64,000 nt of DNA from an uncultured Eubacteriales bacterium (GCA_905209085.1 CAJLRM010000002.1:399019-463018), one strand, 5' to 3'; counted from the first letter of the stretch, positions 1-8,767 are shown. Numbers and translations: made by a program. Notes: generated from the letters alone by a model not told the origin.

Positions 1-56
1 TCGTAAAGTCCCGCCTTTTTTCCGCCGTCGAAATTCAGTTGCAATCGCTCTATGGA

Positions 57-2060
57 TTATTTGATTTTCGCAAGAGAAGCCTTCGCCTTTTCGACGACGT
101 TCGCCGCCGTGAAGCCGAACTTCTCAAAGAGCTGGGGCGCGGGTGCGGAGGCGCCGAACGTGCTCATGCCGACGATTTCGCCCTTTTCGCCCGCGTACTT
201 ATACCAACTGTACGGGGAGCCCGCTTCCACGCAGACTCTCGCCTTGACGGCGGCAGGAAGCACGCTTTCCTTATATTCGCCCGTCTGTTTTTCAAATTCC
301 TCGATACAGGGCATGGAAACGACCCGCGCCTTGACGCCGCTTTCCGCAAGTTTGGCTTTCGCCTCGACGCAAAGTTCTACTTCCGAACCCGTGCCGATGA
401 GCAGCACGTCGGGCGTCCCTTCGCAGTCTTCGAGGACATAGCCGCCTTTCAGCGCCTGCAAGCCGCTGTTTTCGTACTGGGGCAGCGCCTGTCTTGTGAG
501 CACGAGCACGGTGGGCGCCGTCCCCGTCAGGGCGGAAATCCACGCCGCCGCCGTTTCCTTGCCGTCCGCGGGGCGATAGACCTTCATATTGGGAATAGAG
601 CGAAGCGCGATCAGCTGTTCTACGGGCTGATGGGTGGGACCGTCCTCGCCGACGCCGATGGAATCGTGCGTCATGATATACGTTACGGGAATGTTCATCA
701 GCGCGGAGAGGCGCATCGCGGGTTTGCAGTAATCGGTGAATACGAAGAAAGTCGCGCAGTACGCCTGAACGCCGCCGTGCAGCTGCATCCCGTTTGCGAT
801 CGCCGCCATGGCGTGTTCGCGGATACCGAAGTGGATGTTTCTGCCCGCATAATTGTCGGGGGCGAACGTTCCGTACACGTTCTCCTCCGTATCTTTCATA
901 TCGGAAAGATTGGAGGGCGCGAGATCGGCGCTGCCGCCTATCAGCTGGGGCAGCTTCGCCGCGAGCTTATTGAGCACCGCCGCGGACGTCTGGCGTGTCG
1001 CCATGGGCTTGTCGAAGTCGAACAATTCCTCCATCTGCGCGAAATCGGGCTTTGCATTCTCCATCGCCGCCTTGTATTCTTCCGCGAGATCGGGATAGGC
1101 GTACTCGTATTCCGCAAACATCTTCTTCCACTGCATTTCCTTTTCGGCGCCCGCATTGGAGGCGACGCGGCAGTGTTCGAAGACTTCTTCGGGACAGTCG
1201 AACGCTTCCGCGCACGGCCAGCCGAGTTTTTCCTTGGTCTTTTTGAGATTTTCTTCGCCGAGAGGGGAGCCGTGGCACTTTTCGCTGCCTTCGAGGGGAG
1301 ATCCGTACCCGATGCGGGTGTGGCAGATGATCACGGACGGTTTATCCGTGCGCGCCTTCGCTTTTTCTATCGCCTCGGAAAGCGCCTCCACGTCGTCGGG
1401 CCGGGTGATGAGATCCACGTGCAGCACCTGCCAGTTCTGCGCCGCAAAACGCGCGCCGATATTCTCTTTGAAGGTGACGTCCGTGTCGCCCTCGATGGTG
1501 ATGTCGTTGTCGTCGTAGAAGAGAATGAGTTTGCCCAGCGCGTGCGTGCCCGCAAAGGAACACGCCTCGTAAGAAATGCCCTCTTCAAGGCACCCGTCGC
1601 CGCAGAGCGCGTAGGTATAGTGGTCTACCACGGGGAAACCGGGCTTATTGAACTTCGCCGCGAGATGCGCTTCCGCGGCCGCCATGCCCACCGCGTTCGC
1701 GATGCCCTGACCCAAAGGCCCCGTCGTCGTTTCGATTCCCGCCGTGTGACCGTATTCGGGATGACCGGGCGTTTTGCTGCCCAGCTGGCGGAAGTTCTTT
1801 AAATCTTCCTTAGTCACGTCGTAGCCGTAAAGATACAGAAGGGAATAATCGAGCATGGAGCCGTGTCCCGCGGACAGCACGAATCTGTCGCGGTCGTTCC
1901 ATTTTGCATCTCTCGGATTGAATTTCAAGAAATTCTGAAAGAGCGTATAAGCGATGGGGGCGCTGCCCATGGGAAGCCCCGGATGACCGGATTTTGCCTT
2001 CTGGATAGCTTCCGCGGACAAGATCCTCACCGCGTTGATGGTGGTTTGTTGTACGTCCAT
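57..2060 (-). CDS. tkt: Transketolase, internal in-frame start
   Basis: Inside the fusion frame an ATG at 2060 is preceded by AGGAG, 8 bases upstream, which is a textbook ribosome binding site. Translation from it gives a 667-residue transketolase, the normal length for a free-standing enzyme. Transketolase moves two-carbon ketol units between sugar phosphates in the non-oxidative pentose phosphate pathway, in the cytoplasm, using thiamine diphosphate. The site suggests that the enzyme is also, or mainly, made on its own from the same mRNA. It is listed separately because it is an alternative product of the same sequence, not a second locus. Confidence 0.7.
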   Translation of the reverse strand: MDVQQTTINAVRILSAEAIQKAKSGHPGLPMGSAPIAYTLFQNFLKFNPRDAKWNDRDRFVLSAGHGSMLDYSLLYLYGYDVTKEDLKNFRQLGSKTPGHPEYGHTAGIETTTGPLGQGIANAVGMAAAEAHLAAKFNKPGFPVVDHYTYALCGDGCLEEGISYEACSFAGTHALGKLILFYDDNDITIEGDTDVTFKENIGARFAAQNWQVLHVDLITRPDDVEALSEAIEKAKARTDKPSVIICHTRIGYGSPLEGSEKCHGSPLGEENLKKTKEKLGWPCAEAFDCPEEVFEHCRVASNAGAEKEMQWKKMFAEYEYAYPDLAEEYKAAMENAKPDFAQMEELFDFDKPMATRQTSAAVLNKLAAKLPQLIGGSADLAPSNLSDMKDTEENVYGTFAPDNYAGRNIHFGIREHAMAAIANGMQLHGGVQAYCATFFVFTDYCKPAMRLSALMNIPVTYIMTHDSIGVGEDGPTHQPVEQLIALRSIPNMKVYRPADGKETAAAWISALTGTAPTVLVLTRQALPQYENSGLQALKGGYVLEDCEGTPDVLLIGTGSEVELCVEAKAKLAESGVKARVVSMPCIEEFEKQTGEYKESVLPAAVKARVCVEAGSPYSWYKYAGEKGEIVGMSTFGASAPAPQLFEKFGFTAANVVEKAKASLAKIK

Positions 2061-4127
2061 TATAATATCTCCTGATTGATTATTTTCTTTTTCACGGTCT
2101 GCTGCCGCGGCCTGCGGTTCGGCTTTTTCCGCCTCCTTCGCATCGCAGACGGCTTCTGTCGTTTCTTTTTCCTCGGCCGTTTCCTCCGCCTTCTCTGCGG
2201 ATTCCCCGGCGGGGGCTTCTATGCAGACGCGCGCCGATTTGGGCGGTTCCTCTTCGGTCTGTTCCTCGCAGGGAGCGTCGTCTTCCGCCGCGGTTTCTTC
2301 AGGCGCGGGGGCCTTTTCGGGAGCAGGCTCTTGCGTTTCGCAAGGCGGAGCGGTTTCGCAAAGCGAGGCTTCCTCGTTCGCGGCGGCTTCTTTCGGCTTT
2401 TTTTCTTCGGCCGGGTTTTCCGCGAAAAACTCCGTTTTAGAGGACTCTTCGGCGGGCGTTTGCGAAAGGGCGGCGTCGGCGTTATTCTCCGCGGCGGGCT
2501 CCGTTTCGGGCGTGACGGCGAGTTCTTTGGCTTCTTCGGTGTGCTCTGTCATGACTGGTTCCTCCGTTTTATTCTTATCGTTATCCTCGTCGCTCGCGGC
2601 GTCTGCCGCGTCCGCTCCGAGAAGCTTTTTTAAAGATGAAAGGTCGAGAAACGGGTAAGTCTTTAAAAATTCGTACAGTTCCCGGACGATGAGCCTGACG
2701 CCGCCCTCCGAATCGCTCTCGGCGTTGATCGGCAGGATCGGCTCGTGCAGGCTCATGCGGACGAGCAGCCAGCCGTCGCCGTGCGCTTTGTCGAAATTCA
2801 GGCGGATGCCCTCGTAATTATCGGGCGCGGGGGTAACGAACGGAAGGGTTTTCGCATAAGCGGCGAGGTCGTCGAGGAGTCCTGCGCCGAGCGCTTTGAA
2901 ATCCATGCCTTTTTCAAAGGCGGGGCGAAGCTCCGCGGCTTCTTTCGGCTCGGGCAGATCCCCGATGATGTCGGTGATCTCCCTTCCCTCGGCGGATTCC
3001 CTGGCGAGCGCGATCAAAAGCCGCGTGACGAGATAGGCGCCGTCGTCGAGAAAATAGTTTTCTTTCAGCGCCGCGTGCCCGCTGGTTTCGATGGCGAGAG
3101 GGGTATATTCCCCTTCGGCATTGAGGCGTATCGCCTCGTTGATGACGTTTTTATAGCCGCGCTTAAAGCGGTGGTGTCTTCCGCCGTGCGCCGCAATAAA
3201 CCGCGCAAGTCCGTCGGAAGTCACCGAGTCGGTGACGACGGTGCCCGGCTTTTCTTTTAAGAGGATCGCGGAAATGAGCGCGATGAGCCGATTGCGGTTG
3301 ATTTCCTCGCCGTTTTTGTCGACGGCGCCCGCCCTGTCCACGTCGGTGTCGAAGATGATGCCGAAGTCGGCGCCGCTCTTTTTCACCGCTTCGCAGACGG
3401 AACGCATCGCCGTTTCGTTTTCGGGATTCGGAATATGATTGGGAAAACGCCCGTCGGGGTCCAGGAACTGCGAGCCTTCCGTGTCCGCCCCCAGCGGCTT
3501 CAATACTTTGTCGACGTAGAATCCGCCCGCGCCGTTGCCCGCGTCCACGAGGATGCGCTTGCCGCGCAAAGGGGTTTCCGCCCCCGTCGCCGCGCGCACT
3601 TTTTTTACGAGATCGGCGGCGTATTCGTCGAGATAGGGCTTTGTTTCCCGACTGCCGAAAGTGTCGCCGCAAGATACGCCCGCCGCGGCCAGCGTCAGAA
3701 TTTCCCGAATGTCCTCGGATTCGAGCCCCCCGCTTTGGGTAAAAAATTTAAGTCCGTTGCGGTTAAAGGGAAGATGGCTCGCCGTGATCATCACCGACCC
3801 GTCGCACGCCCAGCGTTCGTCCTTCAACAACATGAACATGGAGGGCGTGGAGGAAAGAGCGGTGAAGACGGCGTCGGCGCCCGTTTTGACGATCCCCCGC
3901 ACGACGCTTTCGGAAAGGTCTGCCGCGGAGAGGCGGGAGTCGTGTCCCACGGCCACGCGGATCTTTTCCTTGCCCGTGCGCTTTTTTATAAACGTGCAAA
4001 AAGCCGCGGCGAGGTTTTCCGCCGCTTCCGCGGTCAGATTGACTTCCTCGCCCGGTACGCCTTCCGTGGCGACCCCTCTCACGTCCGTCCCGTTTTTCAG
4101 TTGCAGATACTCCTGTAAAGTCATCAT
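57..4127 (-). CDS. Fused phosphohexomutase - acidic linker - transketolase
   Basis: One uninterrupted frame of 1356 codons. Residues ~1-500 are an alpha-D-phosphohexomutase (phosphomannomutase/phosphoglucomutase family): active-site serine loop TASHLP near residue 117, metal loop DTDVDR near 260, sugar loop ETSGH near 347, and a phosphate-binding stretch near the end. Residues ~505-690 are a Glu/Ala/Pro/Lys-rich, low-complexity, probably disordered linker. Residues 690-1356 are a full-length transketolase (667 aa) with the GDGCLEEG thiamine-diphosphate motif and the catalytic GIREHAM segment. The chosen start (4127, ATG ATG) has GGGAG upstream; an in-frame ATG at 4160 has no visible ribosome binding site. 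The mutase active-site loop is unusual (TASHLP instead of TASHNP). Each half is secure; whether the cell makes the fusion, separate transketolase, or both is open. Confidence 0.9.
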   Translation of the reverse strand: MMTLQEYLQLKNGTDVRGVATEGVPGEEVNLTAEAAENLAAAFCTFIKKRTGKEKIRVAVGHDSRLSAADLSESVVRGIVKTGADAVFTALSSTPSMFMLLKDERWACDGSVMITASHLPFNRNGLKFFTQSGGLESEDIREILTLAAAGVSCGDTFGSRETKPYLDEYAADLVKKVRAATGAETPLRGKRILVDAGNGAGGFYVDKVLKPLGADTEGSQFLDPDGRFPNHIPNPENETAMRSVCEAVKKSGADFGIIFDTDVDRAGAVDKNGEEINRNRLIALISAILLKEKPGTVVTDSVTSDGLARFIAAHGGRHHRFKRGYKNVINEAIRLNAEGEYTPLAIETSGHAALKENYFLDDGAYLVTRLLIALARESAEGREITDIIGDLPEPKEAAELRPAFEKGMDFKALGAGLLDDLAAYAKTLPFVTPAPDNYEGIRLNFDKAHGDGWLLVRMSLHEPILPINAESDSEGGVRLIVRELYEFLKTYPFLDLSSLKKLLGADAADAASDEDNDKNKTEEPVMTEHTEEAKELAVTPETEPAAENNADAALSQTPAEESSKTEFFAENPAEEKKPKEAAANEEASLCETAPPCETQEPAPEKAPAPEETAAEDDAPCEEQTEEEPPKSARVCIEAPAGESAEKAEETAEEKETTEAVCDAKEAEKAEPQAAAADREKENNQSGDIIMDVQQTTINAVRILSAEAIQKAKSGHPGLPMGSAPIAYTLFQNFLKFNPRDAKWNDRDRFVLSAGHGSMLDYSLLYLYGYDVTKEDLKNFRQLGSKTPGHPEYGHTAGIETTTGPLGQGIANAVGMAAAEAHLAAKFNKPGFPVVDHYTYALCGDGCLEEGISYEACSFAGTHALGKLILFYDDNDITIEGDTDVTFKENIGARFAAQNWQVLHVDLITRPDDVEALSEAIEKAKARTDKPSVIICHTRIGYGSPLEGSEKCHGSPLGEENLKKTKEKLGWPCAEAFDCPEEVFEHCRVASNAGAEKEMQWKKMFAEYEYAYPDLAEEYKAAMENAKPDFAQMEELFDFDKPMATRQTSAAVLNKLAAKLPQLIGGSADLAPSNLSDMKDTEENVYGTFAPDNYAGRNIHFGIREHAMAAIANGMQLHGGVQAYCATFFVFTDYCKPAMRLSALMNIPVTYIMTHDSIGVGEDGPTHQPVEQLIALRSIPNMKVYRPADGKETAAAWISALTGTAPTVLVLTRQALPQYENSGLQALKGGYVLEDCEGTPDVLLIGTGSEVELCVEAKAKLAESGVKARVVSMPCIEEFEKQTGEYKESVLPAAVKARVCVEAGSPYSWYKYAGEKGEIVGMSTFGASAPAPQLFEKFGFTAANVVEKAKASLAKIK

Positions 4128-4258
4128 AAACAAGTAAACTCCCGAACAAAACCGAGTCATATAATCGTGGCGGAAAGAACCCCGAAAGGAAGGAATGAAA
4201 ATTCGTCGAAAGTAATTTCGGGAAGCCTCTCTTGTCCATTATTACATAATCTGTTTCT

Positions 4259-4287
4259 ATTATAACGTTTTTTATCGTATTTTTCAA
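4259..4287 (-). promoter_or_regulatory. Promoter of the mutase-transketolase gene
   Basis: Reading the minus strand, TTGAAA (4282-4287) and TATAAT (4259-4264) are separated by 17 bases. This predicts a transcript start near 4252 and a leader of about 125 nt before the start at 4127. Confidence 0.7.
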
Positions 4288-4546
4288 GCCTTTTGGGAAA
4301 AATTATTGTAAAAATTTTCACTTTCCTGTATGAATCGCGATATTTTCTTTTTTGCGGGCGTTTCGGTCCCTTTCCGCCCAAGAAAAAAGCATAAAAACAG
4401 GGAAAGTGCAGAAAACGGTATTTTTTGGAATTTTCTAATTTGCCGGATCGGGCTGCTTTCGGGAAGAATTAGGAAGGGTCGGCAAAATTTTATAAGGGGG
4501 ACCTCTCGCCGCTGAATAAAGGGAGAAACTAAAATGAAAAAGGGGA

Positions 4547-4575
4547 TTGACAAACGATAAAAAAAGGATTATAAT
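4547..4575 (+). promoter_or_regulatory. Sigma-A type promoter of the PNPOx-fold gene
   Basis: Perfect TTGACA (4547-4552), 17-bp spacer, perfect TATAAT (4570-4575). The in-frame TTG and ATG codons inside this promoter cannot be starts of the mRNA it makes, which decides the downstream start at 4634. Confidence 0.88.
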
Positions 4576-4633
4576 GACGAAAGAAAACGTGCGAAGAACG
4601 CCGAAAAGGCGGGCGCATAAAAGAAGGGACGAG

Positions 4634-5050
4634 ATGATAGCGAAAGAAAAGATTTTCGAGTTTATCGGCAAGCGCGGCGTGGCGTTTATCGCGTCGGTGG
4701 ACGAGGCGGGCTTCCCGAACATGAAAGCCATGCTGCCGCCGAGAAAGATAGAGGAAAATTGCTTGTATTTTACCACCAATACCTCTTCCCTGCGGGTGAG
4801 TCAATATCGGGAAAATCCCAAAGCGAGCGTCTACTTTTTCGAAAAGGGACGATTCCGCTACGAGGGCGTCATGCTGATAGGGACAATGGAGGTCCTCGAA
4901 GACGCGGAAACCAAAGAGGAAATTTGGCGGACAGGGGATACCATGTATTATAAAAAAGGCGTTGACGATCCCGATTACTGCGTGCTTAAATTTACCGCCC
5001 TGCGCGGCAGGCGGTATTGCGCGTTCAAGTCCGAAAGTTTCGAACTTTAA
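4634..5050 (+). CDS. Pyridoxamine 5'-phosphate oxidase-fold protein
   Basis: 138 residues, the usual size for small split-barrel flavin/heme-binding proteins of the general stress protein 26 type. The pattern is typical: a short N-terminal helix, strands around VAFIASVDEAGFPNMKAML, then CLYFTTNTSS and PKASVYFF. Such proteins bind FMN, F420 or heme; the exact substrate cannot be told. The ATG at 4634 follows AGAAGGGACGAG; upstream in-frame starts fall inside the promoter. It is a single-gene unit, since the next gene has its own strong ribosome binding site after a 166-bp gap. Confidence 0.85.
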   Translation: MIAKEKIFEFIGKRGVAFIASVDEAGFPNMKAMLPPRKIEENCLYFTTNTSSLRVSQYRENPKASVYFFEKGRFRYEGVMLIGTMEVLEDAETKEEIWRTGDTMYYKKGVDDPDYCVLKFTALRGRRYCAFKSESFEL

Positions 5051-5216
5051 GGCGAGCCTTGGGAAAACCGCGGGCGTTTCGGCGGCGGAAGAGGAAAAAA
5101 TTTTCTGTTTTTTCCGAGCGAACGGGGGCGGTTATGTCGGAAGCCCCTGTCGGCAGGCGGGACGGCGTTATCAGGTAAAGAAGCGGGAAAGCCGTTCGAT
5201 CACGGAGGGGAAAGGG

Positions 5217-5582
5217 ATGAAAATAGAAGAAGTGAAAGAAAAACTCAGGGCGCAGGGATATCTGGACGAACGGGAAATTTGCGGCTACGCGCAATTTCCG
5301 TCGATAATCGGCGGTGCGATCGGCGCGGCGGCGAATCTGATCCTGCTCTCCCTGCACGGAGAAATGCTGACGGCGTTCCGCGGTAAAATGAATAACGATT
5401 ACAAAGAGATCGTCTTTTCCGTTCCCGTTGCCGAAATAACGGACGTCGTCGTGAAAAACGGTCTGTTCGGATTACAGAAAAAAGTTAAATTCAAGGCGGC
5501 GGGCGTGGGACAAAAGATTCTGATGGCTTACAATGAAAAGAAAATGATCGAATTCTTCAAGGAGCTTGCCGCCGCGCATTGA
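5217..5582 (+). CDS. Small PH-like domain protein
   Basis: 121 residues behind GGAGGGG. An N-terminal charged helix is followed by a hydrophobic stretch (IIGGAIGAAANLILLSL) and then alternating strands with a final amphipathic helix (KMIEFFKELA). The layout resembles the bacterial PH/YokE-like domain, which often mediates membrane or protein binding, but the match is by general pattern only. A terminator follows at 5614-5643. Function unknown. Confidence 0.7.
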   Translation: MKIEEVKEKLRAQGYLDEREICGYAQFPSIIGGAIGAAANLILLSLHGEMLTAFRGKMNNDYKEIVFSVPVAEITDVVVKNGLFGLQKKVKFKAAGVGQKILMAYNEKKMIEFFKELAAAH

Positions 5583-5613
5583 GAAACGCCCGCATAGGGG
5601 GAAAAAATGGGGG

Positions 5614-5643
5614 AAGAGGAGCCAAAGTTTCGGCTCCTCTTTA
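5614..5643 (+). terminator. Rho-independent terminator after the PH-like gene
   Basis: AAGAGGAGCC and GGCTCCTCTT form a 10-bp stem with an 8-nt loop, followed by a T-rich tract. Confidence 0.8.
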
Positions 5644-5881
5644 CGCTTTACAAAAATTTTTTGTTTGCCGATTCCCTTTACGCCCTGTTTTTCGCCTCCC
5701 GTCCTTTGGAGGGAGCGGCAGGGCGGAGGGGCGCCCGAACCTCCCTTCTCCGCGGGAAAGTTTTTAAATGGAGCCGTTTTGAGATGGGATTTTTTTGGGG
5801 AGCTTACAAAACCGTAAGAAAGAAAAGGAATGCCGTTAGAAAAACGGAGAGGGGTATGTGTTATCCTAGAAGAGAATAAGA

Positions 5882-5911
5882 GCGGGAACGCTTCGCCCTC
5901 CCGCGTTTTTT
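5882..5911 (+). terminator. Orphan terminator hairpin
   Basis: GCGGGA pairs with TCCCGC (5899-5904), followed by GTTTTTT. There is no gene directly upstream on this strand, so it may end a short untranslated RNA or read-through from 5217-5582. Confidence 0.6.
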
Positions 5912-5997
5912 CGCCTTTGCGATACATTTAAAAAAGCGGACGAACGCGTGTGGAAAATTTTTATTAATTTATCTTTAATATATTTTCACGCATATCG

Positions 5998-6026
5998 TTG
6001 ACAGAAAGGCTTTTCTGTGTTATAAT
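5998..6026 (+). promoter_or_regulatory. Promoter of degV gene 1
   Basis: TTGACA (5998-6003), 17-bp spacer, TATAAT (6021-6026), consensus in both boxes. Confidence 0.88.
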
Positions 6027-6077
6027 GACATTGTCATAGTTTTCTATGATAAAATTGAATATTTTGGGAGAGATTAT

Positions 6078-6977
6078 ATGATACAGTTTGACGTATCTTC
6101 CGATTCCACGTGCGATTTATATAAGGAGTACAGAGAGGAACGCAGGATTTGGTTCGCGCCTCTGACTTTTACGCTGGACAAAAACGGGAAACAGGAAGAG
6201 GGTCTGGACGAATTTTCCTGCTATCAGGATTATATCGATTTTTATAAAAAAGTGGAGGACGGCGCCTTTCCGCGCACTTCCATGCTCAATTATGAGGCTC
6301 ATCTCGAACATTTTCGTAAAATGGCTGCCGCGGGCGTCAAAGACGTGCTGCATTTTTCCATCTCCTCGGGTCTGGCGCGCACCGTCACCGTCGCAAAACA
6401 GGCGGCGGAGGAGATCAAAAAGGAATATCCCGAGTTCAACTTATATTCCGTCGATCCTTTGACCGCCACCATAGGACAGGGAATGTTAGTGTCCCTCGCC
6501 TGCGATTGCAGGGATAAGGGCATGAGCGCGCAGGAAACGTACGATTATCTGATGGACGTTCGGCTGCGGATCCAGCACTGCATCATTCCCAACGACTTGT
6601 TTTATCTCAAAAAGGGCGGCCGTGTGTCCGCCGTTTCCGCCGTTTTCGGAACGGCGCTGAATATCAAGCCCATGATCGTCTTCGACACCGAGGGAAAGCT
6701 CAAAGTCATCGACAAATGCCGGGGCATGAAAAAGGCGTTCAATTACGTGCTGGAATCCCAGGAGAAGGCGCCCATGGACGAGAAGAAGTTTGCCGTCATC
6801 GTCCACACCGACAACGAAACGGGCGCAAACGAGCTGGCGGACATGGTAGAGGCGAGATGGGGCGTAAGGCCGCAGGTCGTCATCATGGGACCGGTCATCG
6901 GCGCGCACGTGGGACCGGGTTCGGTTTCCTGCGGCTGGCTGAGCACCAAGACGAGAAAGGAGCTGACGGGCTGCTGA
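6078..6977 (+). CDS. DegV family fatty-acid-binding protein (copy 1)
   Basis: 299 residues, normal DegV length. Seen features are the N-terminal S-D-S-T-C-D-L segment, TSMLNYEAHLEHF, the ISSGLARTV loop contacting the lipid carboxylate in known structures, and KKGGRVSAVSA. DegV/FakB-type proteins bind a fatty acid and present it to FakA kinase; no fakA is in this window. The start follows GGGAGAG. A second DegV protein lies at 10045-10923, and the two differ clearly in sequence, which suggests different lipid preferences. Confidence 0.92.
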   Translation: MIQFDVSSDSTCDLYKEYREERRIWFAPLTFTLDKNGKQEEGLDEFSCYQDYIDFYKKVEDGAFPRTSMLNYEAHLEHFRKMAAAGVKDVLHFSISSGLARTVTVAKQAAEEIKKEYPEFNLYSVDPLTATIGQGMLVSLACDCRDKGMSAQETYDYLMDVRLRIQHCIIPNDLFYLKKGGRVSAVSAVFGTALNIKPMIVFDTEGKLKVIDKCRGMKKAFNYVLESQEKAPMDEKKFAVIVHTDNETGANELADMVEARWGVRPQVVIMGPVIGAHVGPGSVSCGWLSTKTRKELTGC

Positions 6978-7150
6978 GTTTGGATTGCAAAGTTACGTTT
7001 GCAAGGTGGGCAGAAACTTCGCCTTGATTTTTCGTGCGCGGAAAAAATCAAGCCGCGGCGTTTAGGGACGTTCCCCTCCCGCGAGGATAGGGGAAAGAAA
7101 ACGCGGGAGAAAAAGCTTGTCTGCGGACGGGAAAATCTGTCGAATAGAAC

Positions 7151-7183
7151 GGCTCGGAACTCTCCGAGCCGCTTTTGTTTTTT
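7151..7183 (+). terminator. Terminator after degV gene 1
   Basis: GGCTCGGA / TCCGAGCC stem with a 4-nt loop, followed by GCTTTTGTTTTTT. Confidence 0.85.
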
Positions 7184-7233
7184 CAAAGACGCGCAACAAG
7201 TTGAGAAAAGCGAAAAAACGCGCCTGAAATCGA

Positions 7234-7262
7234 TTGAAAATTGCGCGCGTTTGCTGTATAAT
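7234..7262 (+). promoter_or_regulatory. Promoter of proS
   Basis: TTGAAA (7234-7239), 17-bp spacer, TATAAT (7257-7262). Confidence 0.8.
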
Positions 7263-7336
7263 TAAGAAAAGAAAAAGCTGCGGGCGGCGCGAAAGAATTT
7301 GCAATTTTTCCCCCGTACATAGAAGAGGTAACGTTT

Positions 7337-8767
7337 ATGGCAAAAGAAACTCAATTTGTCGAACAGATAGCGGATATCGAAGAGGATTTTCCGCAGTGGT
7401 ACACCGACGTCGTTTTGAAAACCAAGCTCGTCGATTACGGTCCCGTCAAGGGCACGATGGTCATTCGTCCTTACGGGTACGCGATCTGGGAGAATATTCA
7501 GAGGGAAATGGATAAGCGCTTCAAGCGCGAGGGCGTGGAAAACGCCTATTTTCCCCTGCTCATCCCCATGAGCTTCTTTACCAAAGAAGCCGAGCACGTG
7601 GAGGGCTTTGCGCCCGAGATCGCCGTCGTCACCGTCGCGGGCGGGGAGAAGCTGGCGGAGCCGCTCGCTATCCGTCCCACCTCGGAAACCATCTTCGGAA
7701 CGATGTATTCCAAGTGGATACAGTCTTACCGCGACCTGCCTATGAAAATCAATCAATGGTGCAACGTCATGCGCTGGGAAAAGACCACGCGTCCTTTTTT
7801 GAGGACGAGCGAATTTCTCTGGCAGGAGGGGCACACCGTGCACACTTCCGCGGAGGAGGCGGAAGAGGAAACGCAGCGTATGCTGGGCGTCTACAAGGAA
7901 TTTGCGGAAAATTGCCTTGCCATTCCCGTCATCACGGGCAAAAAGACGGAAAAAGAGAAATTCGCGGGCGCCGTGGCTACTTACGGCATGGAAGCGATGA
8001 TGCACGACGGCAAGAGTTTACAGGCGGGCACCTCCCACTATCTCGGACAGAATTTCGCCTCCGCGTTCGATATTCAGTATCTCGATAAGGACGGAACGCA
8101 CAAGACGGCGTACACGACTTCCTGGGGCGTGTCCACCCGTCTGATCGGCGCCATCATCATGACGCACGGCGACAGGCGCGGACTCGTATTCCCGCCCGTC
8201 GTAGCGCCCGTGCAATGCGTCATCGTTCCCATAGCGGCGCGCAAGGGCGGCGTCGTGGAAGCGTGCGAAAAATTGAAGGCTCAGCTCGAAGAGGCGGATA
8301 TCCGCGTCGCGTTCGACAACACGGACAACAGCCCGGGCTGGAAGTTCAACGAATGGGAAATGAAAGGGGTGCCTGTGCGCATCGAGCTGGGACCGCGCGA
8401 CATCGAGGCGGGAAAAATGCTCTGCGCCCGCCGCGATACTCTGGAAAAGACGGAACTGCCGCTCGAAAACGCCGCGGAAGGGATCAAAGCGCTTTTGAAG
8501 AATATTCAGAAAGAGATGCTGGAAGCGGCGCGGGCGCGTCGGGACGAGAGAATCGTCTATGCGGACGATATAGACGGGATCCTCGCGGGCGTCGAAGGCG
8601 GAAATTTCGTCAAGGCGGGCTGGTGCGGCTGCCGCGGGTGCGAGGATAAGATCAAGGAACAGACCGCCGCGAGCGCGCGCGTCTATGCCGAAGGCGAAAG
8701 GGCGGAAACCTGCGCCGTCTGCGGCAAAAAGGCAGAACATATGATCATTTACGCGAGGGCGTATTGA
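7337..8767 (+). CDS. proS: Prolyl-tRNA synthetase, archaeal/eukaryal type
   Basis: 476 residues, the size of the short ProRS form without the INS editing domain. Class II motifs are visible: LAIRPTSET, the motif 2 region RWEKTTRPFLRTSEFLWQE, and motif 3 near THGDRRG. The anticodon-binding domain starts near residue 290, and the C-terminal zinc-like domain carries WCGCRGC and CAVC and ends in tyrosine, as archaeal-type enzymes do. It charges tRNA-Pro in the cytoplasm. GAGG lies upstream of the ATG. A separate editing factor (YbaK/ProX type) would be expected elsewhere in the genome. Confidence 0.96.
   Translation: MAKETQFVEQIADIEEDFPQWYTDVVLKTKLVDYGPVKGTMVIRPYGYAIWENIQREMDKRFKREGVENAYFPLLIPMSFFTKEAEHVEGFAPEIAVVTVAGGEKLAEPLAIRPTSETIFGTMYSKWIQSYRDLPMKINQWCNVMRWEKTTRPFLRTSEFLWQEGHTVHTSAEEAEEETQRMLGVYKEFAENCLAIPVITGKKTEKEKFAGAVATYGMEAMMHDGKSLQAGTSHYLGQNFASAFDIQYLDKDGTHKTAYTTSWGVSTRLIGAIIMTHGDRRGLVFPPVVAPVQCVIVPIAARKGGVVEACEKLKAQLEEADIRVAFDNTDNSPGWKFNEWEMKGVPVRIELGPRDIEAGKMLCARRDTLEKTELPLENAAEGIKALLKNIQKEMLEAARARRDERIVYADDIDGILAGVEGGNFVKAGWCGCRGCEDKIKEQTAASARVYAEGERAETCAVCGKKAEHMIIYARAY

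Larger units (their letters stand above)
4161..4633. other. Divergent intergenic region
   Basis: No gene is supported. It holds the minus-strand promoter at 4259-4287 and the plus-strand promoter at 4547-4575. An 8-bp inverted repeat (CACTTTCC near 4318 and GGAAAGTG near 4403) lies between them; nothing else stands out. Confidence 0.6.
5583..6077. other. Intergenic region with two terminators and one promoter
   Basis: No convincing gene. It contains the terminator at 5614-5643, a second, orphan terminator at 5882-5911 and the degV promoter at 5998-6026. Short frames here have arginine/glycine-rich, unstructured translations and no ribosome binding site. Confidence 0.6.
6978..7336. other. Intergenic region before proS
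   Basis: No gene. It holds the degV terminator at 7151-7183 and the proS promoter at 7234-7262. No T-box motif was found before proS, in contrast to pheS. Confidence 0.65.

Noticed and set aside
39..1802. 587-codon open frame opposite the transketolase
   Set aside because: Antisense shadow of a certain gene; arginine/phenylalanine-rich, no ribosome binding site, no family pattern.
4547..4633. Upstream starts for the PNPOx-fold gene (TTG 4547, ATG 4574)
   Set aside because: They lie inside the -35 and -10 boxes of a consensus promoter.
7000..7336. T-box leader before proS
   Set aside because: No GGTGG-type T-box sequence or antiterminator was found.
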